Shown: positions 38,352 through 47,566, counted from the stretch's first letter. The stretch: DNA of 64,000 bases from Gammaproteobacteria bacterium (GCA_018826295.1 JAHJZX010000001.1:62001-126000); one strand, 5' to 3'. Notes: generated from the sequence alone by a model not told the origin. Program-made: numbers and translations.

Positions 38352-39533
38352 GTGAATTTATCAGTAAAACCGCTGTTACTTCTGGCCGCTGTGGCGTTGT
38401 CAGCCTGTTCCAGCAAAGAAGAGTTAGTGTTACCGCCGGTAACGAACATTATTGCACCCAAGGTAGTGTGGGATCAGGATTTGGGCTCGGGCGTAGCGCA
38501 TTATGAGTCTAAGCTGACACCGATTATTGTGAACGATACCGTTTATGCCGCCAGCCGCGAAGGCTTAGTCAGCGCTTACGAGCTGCAAACGGGTAAACGC
38601 AAATGGCAATTCGATCTACGTAAACCAGATGGCAGCTCGATGTGGAGTGGCATCAGTGATGTCTGGTCGGGAGATAACGCGCGGATTTCCGGCGGCCTGA
38701 GTTATGGCTACGATAAGCTGTATTTTGGGACTGAAAATGGCGATGTTGTTGCATTGTCTGCTGCCGGTGAGCTGGTATGGCGGGTTGAAGTAAAAGGTGA
38801 AGTGCTGGTAAGCCCTGCAGTAGGTGAAGGCCTGGTTGTCGTGGCAACCGGCGCCGGTACTCTGGTGGCATTGCACCCGGATAGTGGCGAACAGCGCTGG
38901 CAGTTTGAAAATGAGCAACCTGCATTAACACTGCGCGGTGTCAGTGAACCGCTGATCCAGGCTGGTGGTGTGATCTATGGCTCTGGCAGTGGTCATTTAG
39001 GCGTGCTGATAGCCGATCGTGGTTATCAGGCCTGGGAAGAAGCTGTTGCTGTACCCAAAGGAAGCACGGATTTATCGCGTTTAGTTGATGTTGACGCCAA
39101 ACCTGTAGTACGTGGCGGCACCGTGTACAGCATTGCCTATAATGGCGAGCTGGTAGCGATGGAGTTACGCAGTGGCCGTCAGCTATGGAAGCGCGATTAC
39201 GCCAGCTTCCGTAATTTAACCGCCGCCGGCGATATTCTGTATCTGGTTGATTCTACTGGCCGGATCTACAGCGTAGACAGCCGCAATGGTACTGAGCTTT
39301 GGTCGCAGCTGGCGTTAAATAAGCATTATCTGACGGCACCTGTGGTGTACAAAGATTATCTGGTAGTAGGAGACAGCGAGGGCAATCTGCACTGGCTAAA
39401 CCGCAATACCGGTGACTTTGTTGCCCGCCAGAGTATGGACAGTTCCGGGTTTTATACTGAAGCGGTAACCGACGGTAGCTATTTGCTGGTGCAAAGCCGG
39501 AACGGTGAGCTAGTCTTATTACAAACACCCTAA
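38352..39533 (+). CDS. bamB: Outer membrane assembly lipoprotein BamB
   Basis: This beta-propeller lipoprotein of the BAM complex has a lipobox (ALSAC) and PQQ-like blades such as YAASREGLVSAYELQTGKR, YFGTENGDVVALSAAGE and GTLVALHPDSGEQRWQF. The GTG at 38352, behind ACGAGG, gives 393 residues. Another GTG two codons earlier overlaps that box. E. coli BamB has 392 residues. Confidence 0.95.
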   Translation: MNLSVKPLLLLAAVALSACSSKEELVLPPVTNIIAPKVVWDQDLGSGVAHYESKLTPIIVNDTVYAASREGLVSAYELQTGKRKWQFDLRKPDGSSMWSGISDVWSGDNARISGGLSYGYDKLYFGTENGDVVALSAAGELVWRVEVKGEVLVSPAVGEGLVVVATGAGTLVALHPDSGEQRWQFENEQPALTLRGVSEPLIQAGGVIYGSGSGHLGVLIADRGYQAWEEAVAVPKGSTDLSRLVDVDAKPVVRGGTVYSIAYNGELVAMELRSGRQLWKRDYASFRNLTAAGDILYLVDSTGRIYSVDSRNGTELWSQLALNKHYLTAPVVYKDYLVVGDSEGNLHWLNRNTGDFVARQSMDSSGFYTEAVTDGSYLLVQSRNGELVLLQTP

Positions 39534-39560
39534 GCCTTAAACGCGGGTGGATGTGTTGTT

Positions 39561-39595
39561 AAACAGGCCAGTACTTGGCCTGTTTTGTTATTTTT
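39561..39595 (+). terminator. Terminator or attenuator between bamB and der
   Basis: Nine-base stem AACAGGCCA / TGGCCTGTT with a GTACT loop, followed by a T-rich stretch. Confidence 0.7.
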
Positions 39596-39607
39596 GAGGT
39601 GCACCTA

Positions 39608-41086
39608 ATGTTGCCTGTCGTTGCCCTGGTAGGGCGAGCCAATGTCGGTAAGTCGACACTTTTTAACCGTTTAACCCGCACCCGTGATGCGTTGGTAGCC
39701 GATTTTCCCGGCCTGACCCGTGACCGTAAATACGGCTCGGTAAATTATGAAGGGCTGGAATTTATTGTAGTGGATACCGGCGGTATCGACGGCAACGAGC
39801 AAGGCATTGAAGTGGAAATGGCTGAGCAATCGCTCAAAGCTATTGATGAAGCCGATGTGGTATTGTTTATGGTGGATGCCCGTGTCGGCGCCACTGTTGG
39901 CGATGAAGCCATTGCAGCGCATATCCGCAAGGTAGAAAAGAAAGTTTTTGTGGTAGCCAATAAAACTGACGGTCTTGATGCTGATACTGCCATTGCTGAT
40001 TTTTACAGTTTAGGTCTGGGCGAAGTGTATGCCATAGCGGCGGCCCATGGCCGTGGCGTGTCAGTGTTGTTAAACCAGGCGCTGGTGCCGCTACTAAGTG
40101 AAGAGCAGCAAAAACGGCTGGCTGGCGAGATTGTTGATGACGAAGGCCCGCAGCTTGAAACGCTGACCGAAGAGCAGGCCGATGCCGAAGCTGCCAGGCT
40201 GCGCAGCGAACATATCAAACTGGCGATAGTAGGCCGGCCCAATGTGGGTAAGTCCACGCTAACTAACCGAATACTGGGTGAAGAGCGGGTAGTGGTATTT
40301 GATATGCCGGGTACCACGCGCGACTCTATTTATATTCCAATGCAGCGTAATGAGCGTGATTACACCCTGATTGATACTGCCGGTGTGCGTCGCCGCGGCA
40401 GAATTGACGATATGGTGGAAAAGTTTTCCGTAGTTAAAACGCTGCAAGCCATTGAAGATGCCAACGTGGTGATCTTAGTGCTGGACGCCCGCTTAGGTAT
40501 TTCTGATCAGGATTTAAGCATTTTAGGTTTTGTGCTCAATTCCGGCCGCTCGCTGGTGATAGCGGTAAACAAATGGGATGGCTTAAACGATGGCATTAAA
40601 GATGAAGTAAAACGCGAATTAGATCGCCGTTTAGGCTTTATTGACTTTGCCCGGTTGCACTTTATCTCGGCACTGCACGGTTCAGGCGTGGGCAATTTAT
40701 TTGAATCGGTAGAAGAAGCCTTTGACAGTGCAACCAAACGCCACAGCACGGCGCTGTTAACCCGCATTATGAAAATGGCGCAGGAAGATCACCAGCCGCC
40801 GCTGGTGCATGGTCGCCGGGTAAAACTGAAGTACGCTCATGCCGGTGGTTATAACCCGCCGTTAATTGTTATTCATGGCAACCAGGTGGATGATCTGCCG
40901 GACTCTTACAAGCGCTATCTGATGAACTACTTCCGCAAAGCGCTGCAGATGATGGGCACGCCAATACGCATCGAATTCCGCGAAGGCGAAAACCCGTTTG
41001 CACCAAACAAAAAGAACACTGAAACACCGCTGCAAAAATACAAACGCGAGCGGTTGATGAAGGCACGTAAAAAGCTGGATCAATAA
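39608..41086 (+). CDS. der: Ribosome assembly GTPase Der (EngA)
   Basis: The protein has two tandem G domains: [16 protein letters not shown] with DTGGIDG and NKTDG, then [16 protein letters not shown] with DTAGVRRR and NKWDG, and a KH-like C-terminal domain. It is needed for 50S maturation. The start [13 protein letters not shown] after a GAGG box gives 492 residues (E. coli 490). The in-frame TTG/ATG further upstream lies in the terminator and is rejected. Confidence 0.97.
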   Translation: MLPVVALVGRANVGKSTLFNRLTRTRDALVADFPGLTRDRKYGSVNYEGLEFIVVDTGGIDGNEQGIEVEMAEQSLKAIDEADVVLFMVDARVGATVGDEAIAAHIRKVEKKVFVVANKTDGLDADTAIADFYSLGLGEVYAIAAAHGRGVSVLLNQALVPLLSEEQQKRLAGEIVDDEGPQLETLTEEQADAEAARLRSEHIKLAIVGRPNVGKSTLTNRILGEERVVVFDMPGTTRDSIYIPMQRNERDYTLIDTAGVRRRGRIDDMVEKFSVVKTLQAIEDANVVILVLDARLGISDQDLSILGFVLNSGRSLVIAVNKWDGLNDGIKDEVKRELDRRLGFIDFARLHFISALHGSGVGNLFESVEEAFDSATKRHSTALLTRIMKMAQEDHQPPLVHGRRVKLKYAHAGGYNPPLIVIHGNQVDDLPDSYKRYLMNYFRKALQMMGTPIRIEFREGENPFAPNKKNTETPLQKYKRERLMKARKKLDQ

Positions 41087-41096
41087 GGATACAGGC

Positions 41097-43352
41097 ATGA
41101 ATTTTCGTTTCCCGGTAATTGTTATCGATGAAGATTTCCGCTCTGAAAATATTTCAGGCTCGGGGATCCGTGATCTGGCCGAAGCTATTAGTAGCCATGG
41201 TTTTGAAGTGGTCGGTTACACCAGCTATGTCGACTTAAGCGCCTTTGCCCAGCAGGCCAGCCGGGCGTCGTGTTTTATTTTATCAATAGACGATGAAGAG
41301 TTTGGTAGTGGCAGTGCCGAAGAAGTGGCGCTGGCGCTTGGCGAATTGCGTACTTTTATTAAAGAAGTACGCAAACGCAATGCCGATATTCCTATCTTCT
41401 TATACGGGGAAACCCGCACCACACGCCATGTGCCGAATGATGTGCTGCGTGAGCTACACGGCTTTATTCATATGTTTGAAGACACGCCGGAATTTGTTGC
41501 CAAGCACATTATCCGCGAAGCGAAAAAGTACCTGGATGCGTTGGCACCACCATTTTTTAACGCGCTGATGGATTACGCCTCCGACGGCTCTTACTCCTGG
41601 CACTGTCCGGGCCACTCTGGTGGCGTAGCCTTTTTAAAAAGCCCGGTTGGCCAGATGTTTCACCAGTTCTTTGGTGAAAACATGCTGCGTGCCGATGTCT
41701 GCAATGCAGTAGACGAGTTAGGCCAGCTGCTGGACCACACCGGCCCGGTTGCACAAAGTGAGCAAAATGCCGCGCGCATCTTCAGCTGCGATCATTTGTT
41801 CTTTGTCACTAACGGTACTTCTACCTCGAACAAAATGGTCTGGCACTCGGTAGTGGCACCCGGCGATATCGTGGTGGTAGACCGTAACTGTCATAAGTCG
41901 ATACTGCACTCGATCATTATGACCGGCGCTATACCGGTGTTTTTAATGCCAACCCGTAACCACTACGGCATTATCGGCCCGATCCCGAAAAGTGAGTTTT
42001 CACCAGCCGCGATTGCGAAAAAGATAGAAGCCAACCCGTTTGCCCGTAATGCAAAAAACAAAAAGCCGCGCATTTTAACCATTACGCAAAGTACCTATGA
42101 CGGTATTTTGTATAACGTGGAAGAAATTAAGCAGGAACTGGGCTCCACTATCGATACGCTGCATTTTGATGAAGCCTGGCTGCCACATGCCAGCTTCCAT
42201 GATTTCTACAAAAATATGCATGCTATCGGCAAAGACCGGCCGCGTTCTGAAGACACTCTGGTATTTGCTACCCAGTCGACGCATAAGCTACTGGCGGGTT
42301 TATCGCAGGCATCGCAAATTCTGGTGCAAAATGCCGAAAAGCGCAGCCTGGATACGCACCGCTTTAACGAGTCGTACCTGATGCACAGCTCAACCAGCCC
42401 GCAGTATGCCATTATTGCCAGCTGTGACGTCGCGGCGGCGATGATGGAAGCACCGGGCGGCACGGCACTGGTAGAAGAAAGCTTAATGGAAGCGATCGAT
42501 TTTCGCCGCGCTATGCGTAAAGTTGACGACGAGTTTGGCGATGACGACTGGTGGTTCCGTGTCTGGGGCCCGGACGAATTACCGGAAGAAGGCCTCGGCA
42601 CACGTGACAACTGGACGCTGCACGCTAAAGACAGTTGGCATGGTTTTGGCGCTATCGAGTCGGGCTTTAATATTCTCGACCCGATTAAGGCCACTATTAT
42701 TACGCCGGGTTTAAACCTGCATGGTCAGTTTGATGAGCAAGGCATACCAGCCGCTATCGTCAGCAAATACCTGGCTGAGCACGGTATCATAATCGAAAAA
42801 ACCGGTCTGTATTCGTTCTTTATCATGTTTACCATCGGCATTACCAAAGGCCGCTGGAACTCCATGGTTACCGAGCTGCAGCAGTTTAAAGACGACTACG
42901 ATCAAAACCTGCCTATGTGGCGTGTACTGCCGGAATTTGCCAAAAAACACCCGCGCTATGAAAAAGTAGGTCTGCGCGATCTGTGTCAGCAAATTCACAA
43001 TATGTACCGCAAGTTCGACGTGGCCAAGGTGACCACAGAGATGTATCTGTCGCATATTGAAACCGCGATGACGCCAGCTGATGCCTGGGCCAAAATGGCA
43101 CACCGCGAAATAGAGCGCGTATCCATCGATGAAATTGAAGGTCGTGTTACCGCTATGCTGGTAACGCCGTATCCGCCTGGTATACCGCTAATGGTGCCGG
43201 GTGAGCGCTTTAACAAAACCATTATTAACTACCTGCAGTTTACCCGCGCCTTTAACAGCGCCTTCCCCGGTTTTGAAACCGACGTGCACGGCTTAGTACG
43301 TGAACTGGTAGACGGTGAAGTGAAGTACTTTATTGATGTGGTGAAAGAGTAA
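41097..43352 (+). CDS. Orn/Lys/Arg decarboxylase (PLP, fold-type I)
   Basis: The 751-residue enzyme has an N-terminal receiver-like wing domain (residues 1-130), then the PLP core with SWHCPGHSGGVAF, HLFFVTNGTSTSNKM, the HFDEAWLPHA motif and the PLP lysine in ATQSTHKLLAGLSQAS. A C-terminal domain ends VTPYPPGIPLMVPGER. The size and motifs fit inducible arginine, lysine or ornithine decarboxylases. The substrate cannot be set by eye; arginine is likely. No amino acid/amine antiporter sits beside it, so an acid-resistance cycle is not evident. It begins 10 bp after der. Confidence 0.9.
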   Translation: MNFRFPVIVIDEDFRSENISGSGIRDLAEAISSHGFEVVGYTSYVDLSAFAQQASRASCFILSIDDEEFGSGSAEEVALALGELRTFIKEVRKRNADIPIFLYGETRTTRHVPNDVLRELHGFIHMFEDTPEFVAKHIIREAKKYLDALAPPFFNALMDYASDGSYSWHCPGHSGGVAFLKSPVGQMFHQFFGENMLRADVCNAVDELGQLLDHTGPVAQSEQNAARIFSCDHLFFVTNGTSTSNKMVWHSVVAPGDIVVVDRNCHKSILHSIIMTGAIPVFLMPTRNHYGIIGPIPKSEFSPAAIAKKIEANPFARNAKNKKPRILTITQSTYDGILYNVEEIKQELGSTIDTLHFDEAWLPHASFHDFYKNMHAIGKDRPRSEDTLVFATQSTHKLLAGLSQASQILVQNAEKRSLDTHRFNESYLMHSSTSPQYAIIASCDVAAAMMEAPGGTALVEESLMEAIDFRRAMRKVDDEFGDDDWWFRVWGPDELPEEGLGTRDNWTLHAKDSWHGFGAIESGFNILDPIKATIITPGLNLHGQFDEQGIPAAIVSKYLAEHGIIIEKTGLYSFFIMFTIGITKGRWNSMVTELQQFKDDYDQNLPMWRVLPEFAKKHPRYEKVGLRDLCQQIHNMYRKFDVAKVTTEMYLSHIETAMTPADAWAKMAHREIERVSIDEIEGRVTAMLVTPYPPGIPLMVPGERFNKTIINYLQFTRAFNSAFPGFETDVHGLVRELVDGEVKYFIDVVKE

Positions 43353-43423
43353 GTGCTGAATGCGTAGTGCTTAGTTTGTCGGGTTGGGTTTTTATTGCCG
43401 CAACGACGTTAAGCGTGCTAAAG

Positions 43424-43456
43424 ACCGGGTTGGTGTTATGCCTTCCCGGTTTTTTT
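43424..43456 (+). terminator. Probable terminator after the decarboxylase gene
   Basis: Stem ACCGGG / CCCGGT with a 15-base loop and seven T. The loop is long. Confidence 0.55.
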
Positions 43457-43464
43457 ATGCTTAA

Positions 43465-44253
43465 TTACTTTTCAATAAAGGCTTGCTCTATAACGTAGTG
43501 CCCCATAGTGCGTGAATTGGCTTTAGAAAAACCATGCTGATCTAACATGGCCATCAGCTGTTGCAGCATGGCATCGTTGCCGCATAGCATAAACCTGTCG
43601 TGCGCCGGGTTAAGTGCAGGCATACCAATATCGGCAAGTAACTTACCGCTGTCCAGTAAATCGGTAATGCGCCCCTGATGTGGCACGCCGTTTCTGATAT
43701 AAACTTCCCGTGTTACTGTCGGGTAATAAATCAGCTTGTCGCTAACTGCTTCGCCAAAGTAAGGGTTGTTTGGTAATACCTGTTCAATTTCCTGCTGGTA
43801 GGCCAGTTCAGAGCACCAGCGCGTGCCATGCACCAGGATAATTTTCTCAAAACTCTCGTAAATAAGCGGGTCGCGGATGATGCTCATAAAAGGCGCCAGC
43901 CCGGTACCGGTGCTTAATAAATACAAATGTCTACCGGGAATAAGATAACCGGGTACCAGGGTGCCGGCAGGTCGTACCGTTAGCATAATCTGGTCGCCGG
44001 CTTTGATATTCTGCAGTCTTGATGTCAGCGCACCGTCCGGCACCTTGATACTGAAAAACTCGAGTTCTTCTTCATAATGCGGGCTGGCGATACTGTAAGC
44101 ACGCATTAAAGGCCGGCCGCCAACTTCCAACCCAAGCATAACAAACTGACCGCTTTCAAAGCGAAAAGATGCCTCGCGCGTGGTTTTAAAGCTAAACAGG
44201 GTGTCATTCCAGTGATGAACATCAGTGACAATGGCATTAATAGTATTACGCAT
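43465..44253 (-). CDS. fpr: Ferredoxin--NADP reductase, second paralogue
   Basis: The 262-residue enzyme (start MRNTINAIVTDVHHWNDTLF) has MRAYSIASPHYEEELEFFS for FAD, STGTGLAPFMSIIRDP for the nucleotide, MLCGNDAMLQQ, and a C-terminal extension ending GHYVIEQAFIEK. It is nearer E. coli/Azotobacter Fpr (about 250-258) than the paralogue at 2.2-2.9 kb. A Fur-like palindrome 50 bp upstream suggests induction by iron limitation. An ATG ten codons earlier is possible but has no support. Confidence 0.92.
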   Translation of the reverse strand: MRNTINAIVTDVHHWNDTLFSFKTTREASFRFESGQFVMLGLEVGGRPLMRAYSIASPHYEEELEFFSIKVPDGALTSRLQNIKAGDQIMLTVRPAGTLVPGYLIPGRHLYLLSTGTGLAPFMSIIRDPLIYESFEKIILVHGTRWCSELAYQQEIEQVLPNNPYFGEAVSDKLIYYPTVTREVYIRNGVPHQGRITDLLDSGKLLADIGMPALNPAHDRFMLCGNDAMLQQLMAMLDQHGFSKANSRTMGHYVIEQAFIEK

Positions 44254-44302
44254 AACAGTCCTTACTGAATGGCCTGAGCGCAATTATGCCATACTGTAAA
44301 AG

Positions 44303-44319
44303 ATGATAATAGTTATCAT
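44303..44319 (-). promoter_or_regulatory. Fur-box-like palindrome upstream of the second fpr
   Basis: TGATAAT-A-GTTATCA (44304-44318) matches the 7-1-7 Fur consensus TGATAATnATTATCA with one mismatch. It lies 50 bp upstream of the reductase start on the minus strand, where it could cover the promoter. Confidence 0.7.
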
Positions 44320-44427
44320 TAGTATGTGTGCTGCGTGCTTATGCTAACGACATAGTGAAGAAATGGCTAGACTACTTCGTTTAGAAAAAGCACATTAGCC
44401 CGCAACTTATTACACAAAAGGTGAAAA

Positions 44428-44688
44428 ATGTCCGCACTATCGGTAGTTAATGCACAGCATATAACGGGACATATTCTGGATATCACGTTTAGCGATGGTC
44501 ACAGCTCTGTTGTCGACTTTGCGCCCTTTATTTTCTCAGTTGGTCATCCGGATTACGAGCCGTATAAAAAGCTGGACAACTTTCTGGCTTACAAGTTGGA
44601 AGACGGTAACCTGAACTGGGATGATTACACGATGATTTTCCCGGTTGAAGATCTGTACCACAATCGTCTTATCAAGCGCCCGGCATAA
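44428..44688 (+). CDS. DUF2442-domain protein
   Basis: The 86-residue protein shows the DUF2442 pattern: ITFSDGHSSVVDFAPFI, then FLAYKLEDGNLNWDDY and a short end. The family is small, cytosolic and of unknown role, often near DUF4160 partners in other genomes, but none is seen here. An AAGGTG box precedes the ATG. Confidence 0.8.
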   Translation: MSALSVVNAQHITGHILDITFSDGHSSVVDFAPFIFSVGHPDYEPYKKLDNFLAYKLEDGNLNWDDYTMIFPVEDLYHNRLIKRPA

Positions 44689-44747
44689 AGGGCGCTACTT
44701 TACCCCAATAAACAGTACACAGTAATTTGCTGCCGGTTGTTACGTTC

Positions 44748-45335
44748 TTACCGATCTAATTGCTTTAACAGCTCGCGTTCAATGGCAAACACATGCTCGT
44801 CCTGTTCATTCATAGCGCGCAGCGCCTGCGCCAGTTTCAGCACATACTCGCTATTTGGCCCGCTCGGGCCAGCGCTTCTGGCAATATGGGCTGCGATGGC
44901 GGCATCGGAATCCGGGCCTAAATACGCTTCATTATCGGCGCTGGCTAAATACACCACGCCTTTAGTTTGGCCCAGCTCGCTGTTGCCGGAATCAGTTAGC
45001 CAGTGTAGTGGCGTAAACACACGCAAATAACCGTTTTTCTCGCGATGATCTAAATGCTCAAAGGTATCGGGTGTTACCTGATACGCCATACCAGCACAGC
45101 GCGCACCGGCTGCTGCAACCAGGGTTAACACCCGCCCCGGTGCCTGTGGCGTACCACGGTGATCATGCGAGCCCTGCCAAAACCGCCGCGCCCAGCCATA
45201 AATGCATGCCGGTTTAGCGTCCAGATAGGCAAAGTCGGTTTTATAAATCAGTGAGCCATAACCAAATAGCCACACCGAGTCCAGGTGGTGCAACGGCTGG
45301 CGCTGTTTGTTCAAAGAAATGGTGTTATGTGACAT
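44748..45335 (-). CDS. ChaC-like gamma-glutamylcyclotransferase
   Basis: The protein (195 residues from MSHNTISLNKQRQ) has VWLFGYGSLIYKTDF near its start, then RRFWQGSHDHRGTPQAPGR and the catalytic acidic region LDHREKNGY. ChaC enzymes cleave glutathione to 5-oxoproline and Cys-Gly. The nine codons upstream lack a ribosome-binding site and were left out. It borders the integron cassette array. Confidence 0.87.
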   Translation of the reverse strand: MSHNTISLNKQRQPLHHLDSVWLFGYGSLIYKTDFAYLDAKPACIYGWARRFWQGSHDHRGTPQAPGRVLTLVAAAGARCAGMAYQVTPDTFEHLDHREKNGYLRVFTPLHWLTDSGNSELGQTKGVVYLASADNEAYLGPDSDAAIAAHIARSAGPSGPNSEYVLKLAQALRAMNEQDEHVFAIERELLKQLDR

Positions 45336-45483
45336 AACGCTCTGCTTAGCCAAAAACAGCATTGTATTTTTATGCAGCGACCAGCGAAAGCCTTTATTAG
45401 ACGGAGATTTCCGTATTTGTCGATATGGCTAAACTAAGCTGTACCTGTAAGGCGTTGTAAATAATCTAAAACCGCTGTAATGT

Positions 45484-45557
45484 CATAAACACTAAGTTTA
45501 CAAAGGCGGAAAAACCCGTGTTTAAGTACGGATTTTTCCGCCGAATAAGCGTTATGC
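45484..45557 (+). other. attC-like site at the head of the array (relic)
   Basis: A 15-base near-perfect hairpin (45505-45519 with 45528-45542, one mismatch) is followed by GCGTTATGCC, the right core site. The left core CATAAAC is degenerate. It looks like the attC of a lost upstream cassette, or possibly an attI derivative. Confidence 0.6.
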
Positions 45558-45567
45558 CTTTTGAATT

Positions 45568-46086
45568 ATGAAGCCTGAAATTGCTATTTCGAAATATAAA
45601 CTTGGGTTGCTTTCCAGCGAAGAAATTGTTCAGCTTGCAGACTTGTGGCTAACACAAGGTATTTTTACGGACTCACTAAACTTCCTTGCAATGGAGCTAT
45701 ATCCGGTAATGGCAACCGTGGGACCAATGTTCGAAAAAGCAATTATTGAGTTGGGTTTAACCGTTCCTCCAAAAATTGAAGCTGCAAAATATTTAGCAAG
45801 AGACACCATAGAAAAAATGGTATCGGGAGAGATAGATTTAATGGTTGGTGCTAATTTCCTGTATTGGGATGTTCACCACGAAATAACTGACGAACTACCA
45901 GATGGAAAGTATCTAGGAAGTAATCTCGGTTTTGAGCATATTTTTTGTTGGCTCAGAGAAGTTTGGGATTGTCGTGATGGTTCACGAATTCTCTATTACA
46001 CTGATTTACCTAGAGATGAAGCGGAAGTTAAATTTCTAATTCACCTTAAGGAAGAGGCGGAGGCCTGGCTTGCAAATCAGGCATAA
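45568..46086 (+). CDS. Hypothetical protein of integron cassette 1
   Basis: The 172-residue soluble protein is not a family I recognise. It is acidic and helical (KYKLGLLSSEEIVQLADLW, EKMVSGEIDLMVGANFLYW), with a Trp/Asp-rich second half. The size and acidic character recall immunity-type proteins but that is a guess. GC content is clearly below the neighbours. There is no obvious ribosome-binding site, common for cassette genes. The TAA stop lies inside the attC left core. Confidence 0.7.
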   Translation: MKPEIAISKYKLGLLSSEEIVQLADLWLTQGIFTDSLNFLAMELYPVMATVGPMFEKAIIELGLTVPPKIEAAKYLARDTIEKMVSGEIDLMVGANFLYWDVHHEITDELPDGKYLGSNLGFEHIFCWLREVWDCRDGSRILYYTDLPRDEAEVKFLIHLKEEAEAWLANQA

Positions 46087-46164
46087 CAAGGCGCTATTGT
46101 CGCCACTGTCGTGGCTGGGACGGCTTACGCTGCGCTCCAGTCGCCCCAAAGCTTTGCGTTAGGC
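46081..46164 (+). other. attC site of cassette 1
   Basis: Left core GCATAAC (46081-46087) and right core GCGTTAGGC (ending 46164) flank a partly self-complementary ~65-base centre. The recombination point is after G46158. Confidence 0.85.
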
Positions 46165-46177
46165 ATACGAATTGGCA

Positions 46178-46678
46178 ATGAAGCAAGTACCAATATTTAT
46201 AGCAGCGACACTGATTGTTGTGATAGAAATTACACTAATCTCTACGGTTTGGGTGTTTGCGCCTTCAGTGATGCATGATCCGGCTGGGTATCTCATCAAT
46301 CAAGCGCTTTTCTATGCTTTTTTTGTTGCATTAGTAACTGGAATTATTGTGTTGGTTGTCGGGCTTCCAACATATTTTGTTCTCGACTATAAAAGTAAAT
46401 CGTCCCAGGTTAATCTTGCTCTGGTAGGTGCAATAATTCCTGTAGTGATATTATTCCTGATTATGTGGGTTACATCCTCAGGTGGAAACGGTTCGTATTC
46501 TTCTGGTCAAAATTATTATGGTACCTATCGAGAAATGGTCGTTAATAATGAACGGACCTTGTGGGGCTGGATTAGCGTTATTGAGCAATTTATTACATAT
46601 TCTATATATGGCTTAATTGGGGCAACTACGTTTGGTAAGGCTATATCAGTAATGAGATCAAGGTATAAAAATGCCTAA
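46178..46678 (+). CDS. Membrane protein of integron cassette 2
   Basis: The 166-residue protein has three to four hydrophobic segments: IFIAATLIVVIEITLI, YAFFVALVTGIIVLVVG, VALVGAIIPVVILFLIMW-like, and a C-terminal one near QFITYSIYGLIG. It has no recognised family. The ATG at 46178 is chosen over a TTG two codons earlier. Its stop codon is within GCCTAAC, the attC left core. Confidence 0.65.
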   Translation: MKQVPIFIAATLIVVIEITLISTVWVFAPSVMHDPAGYLINQALFYAFFVALVTGIIVLVVGLPTYFVLDYKSKSSQVNLALVGAIIPVVILFLIMWVTSSGGNGSYSSGQNYYGTYREMVVNNERTLWGWISVIEQFITYSIYGLIGATTFGKAISVMRSRYKNA

Positions 46679-46787
46679 CAAAGCCAGTCAATCTGACCTC
46701 CGTAAACTGTCTCCTTTTTTGCAAAAATACGCAAAAATACGCAAAAAAGCAGCCAATTCACTCCGGCAGTTGCTGGCGGCGTTAAGG
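46673..46787 (+). other. attC site of cassette 2
   Basis: Left core GCCTAAC (46673-46679) and right core GCGTTAAGG (ending 46787). The longer 100-base centre contains three GCAAAAA-type direct repeats (about 46720-46748), which is unusual for attC. Confidence 0.75.
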
Positions 46788-46792
46788 CCCGT

Positions 46793-47137
46793 ATGAATCC
46801 AATAGCAAGATTCTTAAGAAGCGGTGCGAAGTTGAGGTTTAAGGCCTTGGGGCTTGCCACGATCAAGGATATTCCAACCGAACAGTTCAACACTCTACTG
46901 GACTCTTTGATCAGTTCCGGCTGGCAAAAGACATACGTCTATGATGGCTTTGATGCATGGATTGACTACGGTCAAGTGAAGCTAGAGAAGGACGGAGCCA
47001 GACTTAACTGCGAATGGGATAACTGGACTGAGGGCAGCATTGAAGGACAAGCGGGTCTCATCAAGGAAATAGGCAAAAGCTATGGTTTGCGAGTCACGGA
47101 TGAGTGGCGGTGGTCCCAGTATGATCCAAAACCTTAA
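46793..47137 (+). CDS. Hypothetical protein of integron cassette 3
   Basis: The 114-residue protein begins MNPIARFLRSGAKLRFK and continues with an alpha/beta pattern (LLDSLISSGWQKTYVYDGFD, WIDYGQVKLEKDG). No family was recognised. It starts 12 bp after the cassette boundary and its TAA is within the CCTTAAC core of the following attC. Confidence 0.65.
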   Translation: MNPIARFLRSGAKLRFKALGLATIKDIPTEQFNTLLDSLISSGWQKTYVYDGFDAWIDYGQVKLEKDGARLNCEWDNWTEGSIEGQAGLIKEIGKSYGLRVTDEWRWSQYDPKP

Positions 47138-47185
47138 CAAGCGGCTGTTGTCGCCCCTTCGGGGCTGGGACTGCCTTTCCGCAGG
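47132..47185 (+). other. Truncated attC site of cassette 3
   Basis: The left core CCTTAAC (47132-47138) and the left half, similar to attC1 (TTGTCGCC, GGGGCTGGGAC), are present. No GTTRRRY right core follows, so the array end has been cut by a later rearrangement. Confidence 0.7.
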
Positions 47186-47198
47186 AGAATGGGATTGC

Positions 47199-47348
47199 AG
47201 CTAATAATCGCCATTTTGCATAAATCGCTGAAATATAATTAATTATATAAACTTAACTTTAATTGTCTCCGACCCTTTTTGGCTTTTTCGAAAAAATAAG
47301 GGCTGGCTACGACGCTAGCCCGCTGCGCGGTTTTCCGCGCTAAATTTC
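47199..47348 (+). repeat. Direct repeat copy 1 (about 150 bp)
   Basis: This non-coding stretch matches 48258-48397 in order over its whole length: the AGCTAATAATCG start, GCTGAAATATAATTAATTAT, ATTGTCTCCGACCCTTTTT, a GCGCGG-TTTCCGCGC hairpin and TAAATTTC at the end. GTCGTAGCTAAT follows at 47359. The rest of the 47138-47566 gap shows no gene. Confidence 0.85.
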
Positions 47349-47566
47349 AGAAAATGAGGTCGTAGCTAATTAACGGCTACTCTGCATAGCAGTTGCTATA
47401 GCGCACTAAGAAATGCTTCACCATCAAAATGATAAAACTGTGCTATCTGAGGCATAATTTAGCTAAGGAATAAACGTAGCTAAACTTGATAAGTAACCGT
47501 CGATCACTACAATATCACGTAACAACACCCCTCCCGCTACCCGTAGGATCAGCGCCCTGTGAGGGG

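Larger units (their letters stand above)
45484..47185 (+). mobile_element. Integron cassette array without integrase (CALIN): three cassettes
   Basis: Three cassettes (45552-46158, 46159-46781, 46782 to about 47185) each hold one low-GC gene on the plus strand whose stop codon lies within the attC. The cassette starts TTATGCC, TTAGGC and TTAAGG are exact complements of each cassette's own attC R'' (GGCATAA, GCCTAA, CCTTAA). That is the signature of site-specific cassette insertion. No intI gene is present in the window. Confidence 0.9.

Noticed and set aside
42206-42694. 162-residue open frame opposite the decarboxylase
   Set aside because: Antisense shadow, Ser-rich, no recognisable motif.
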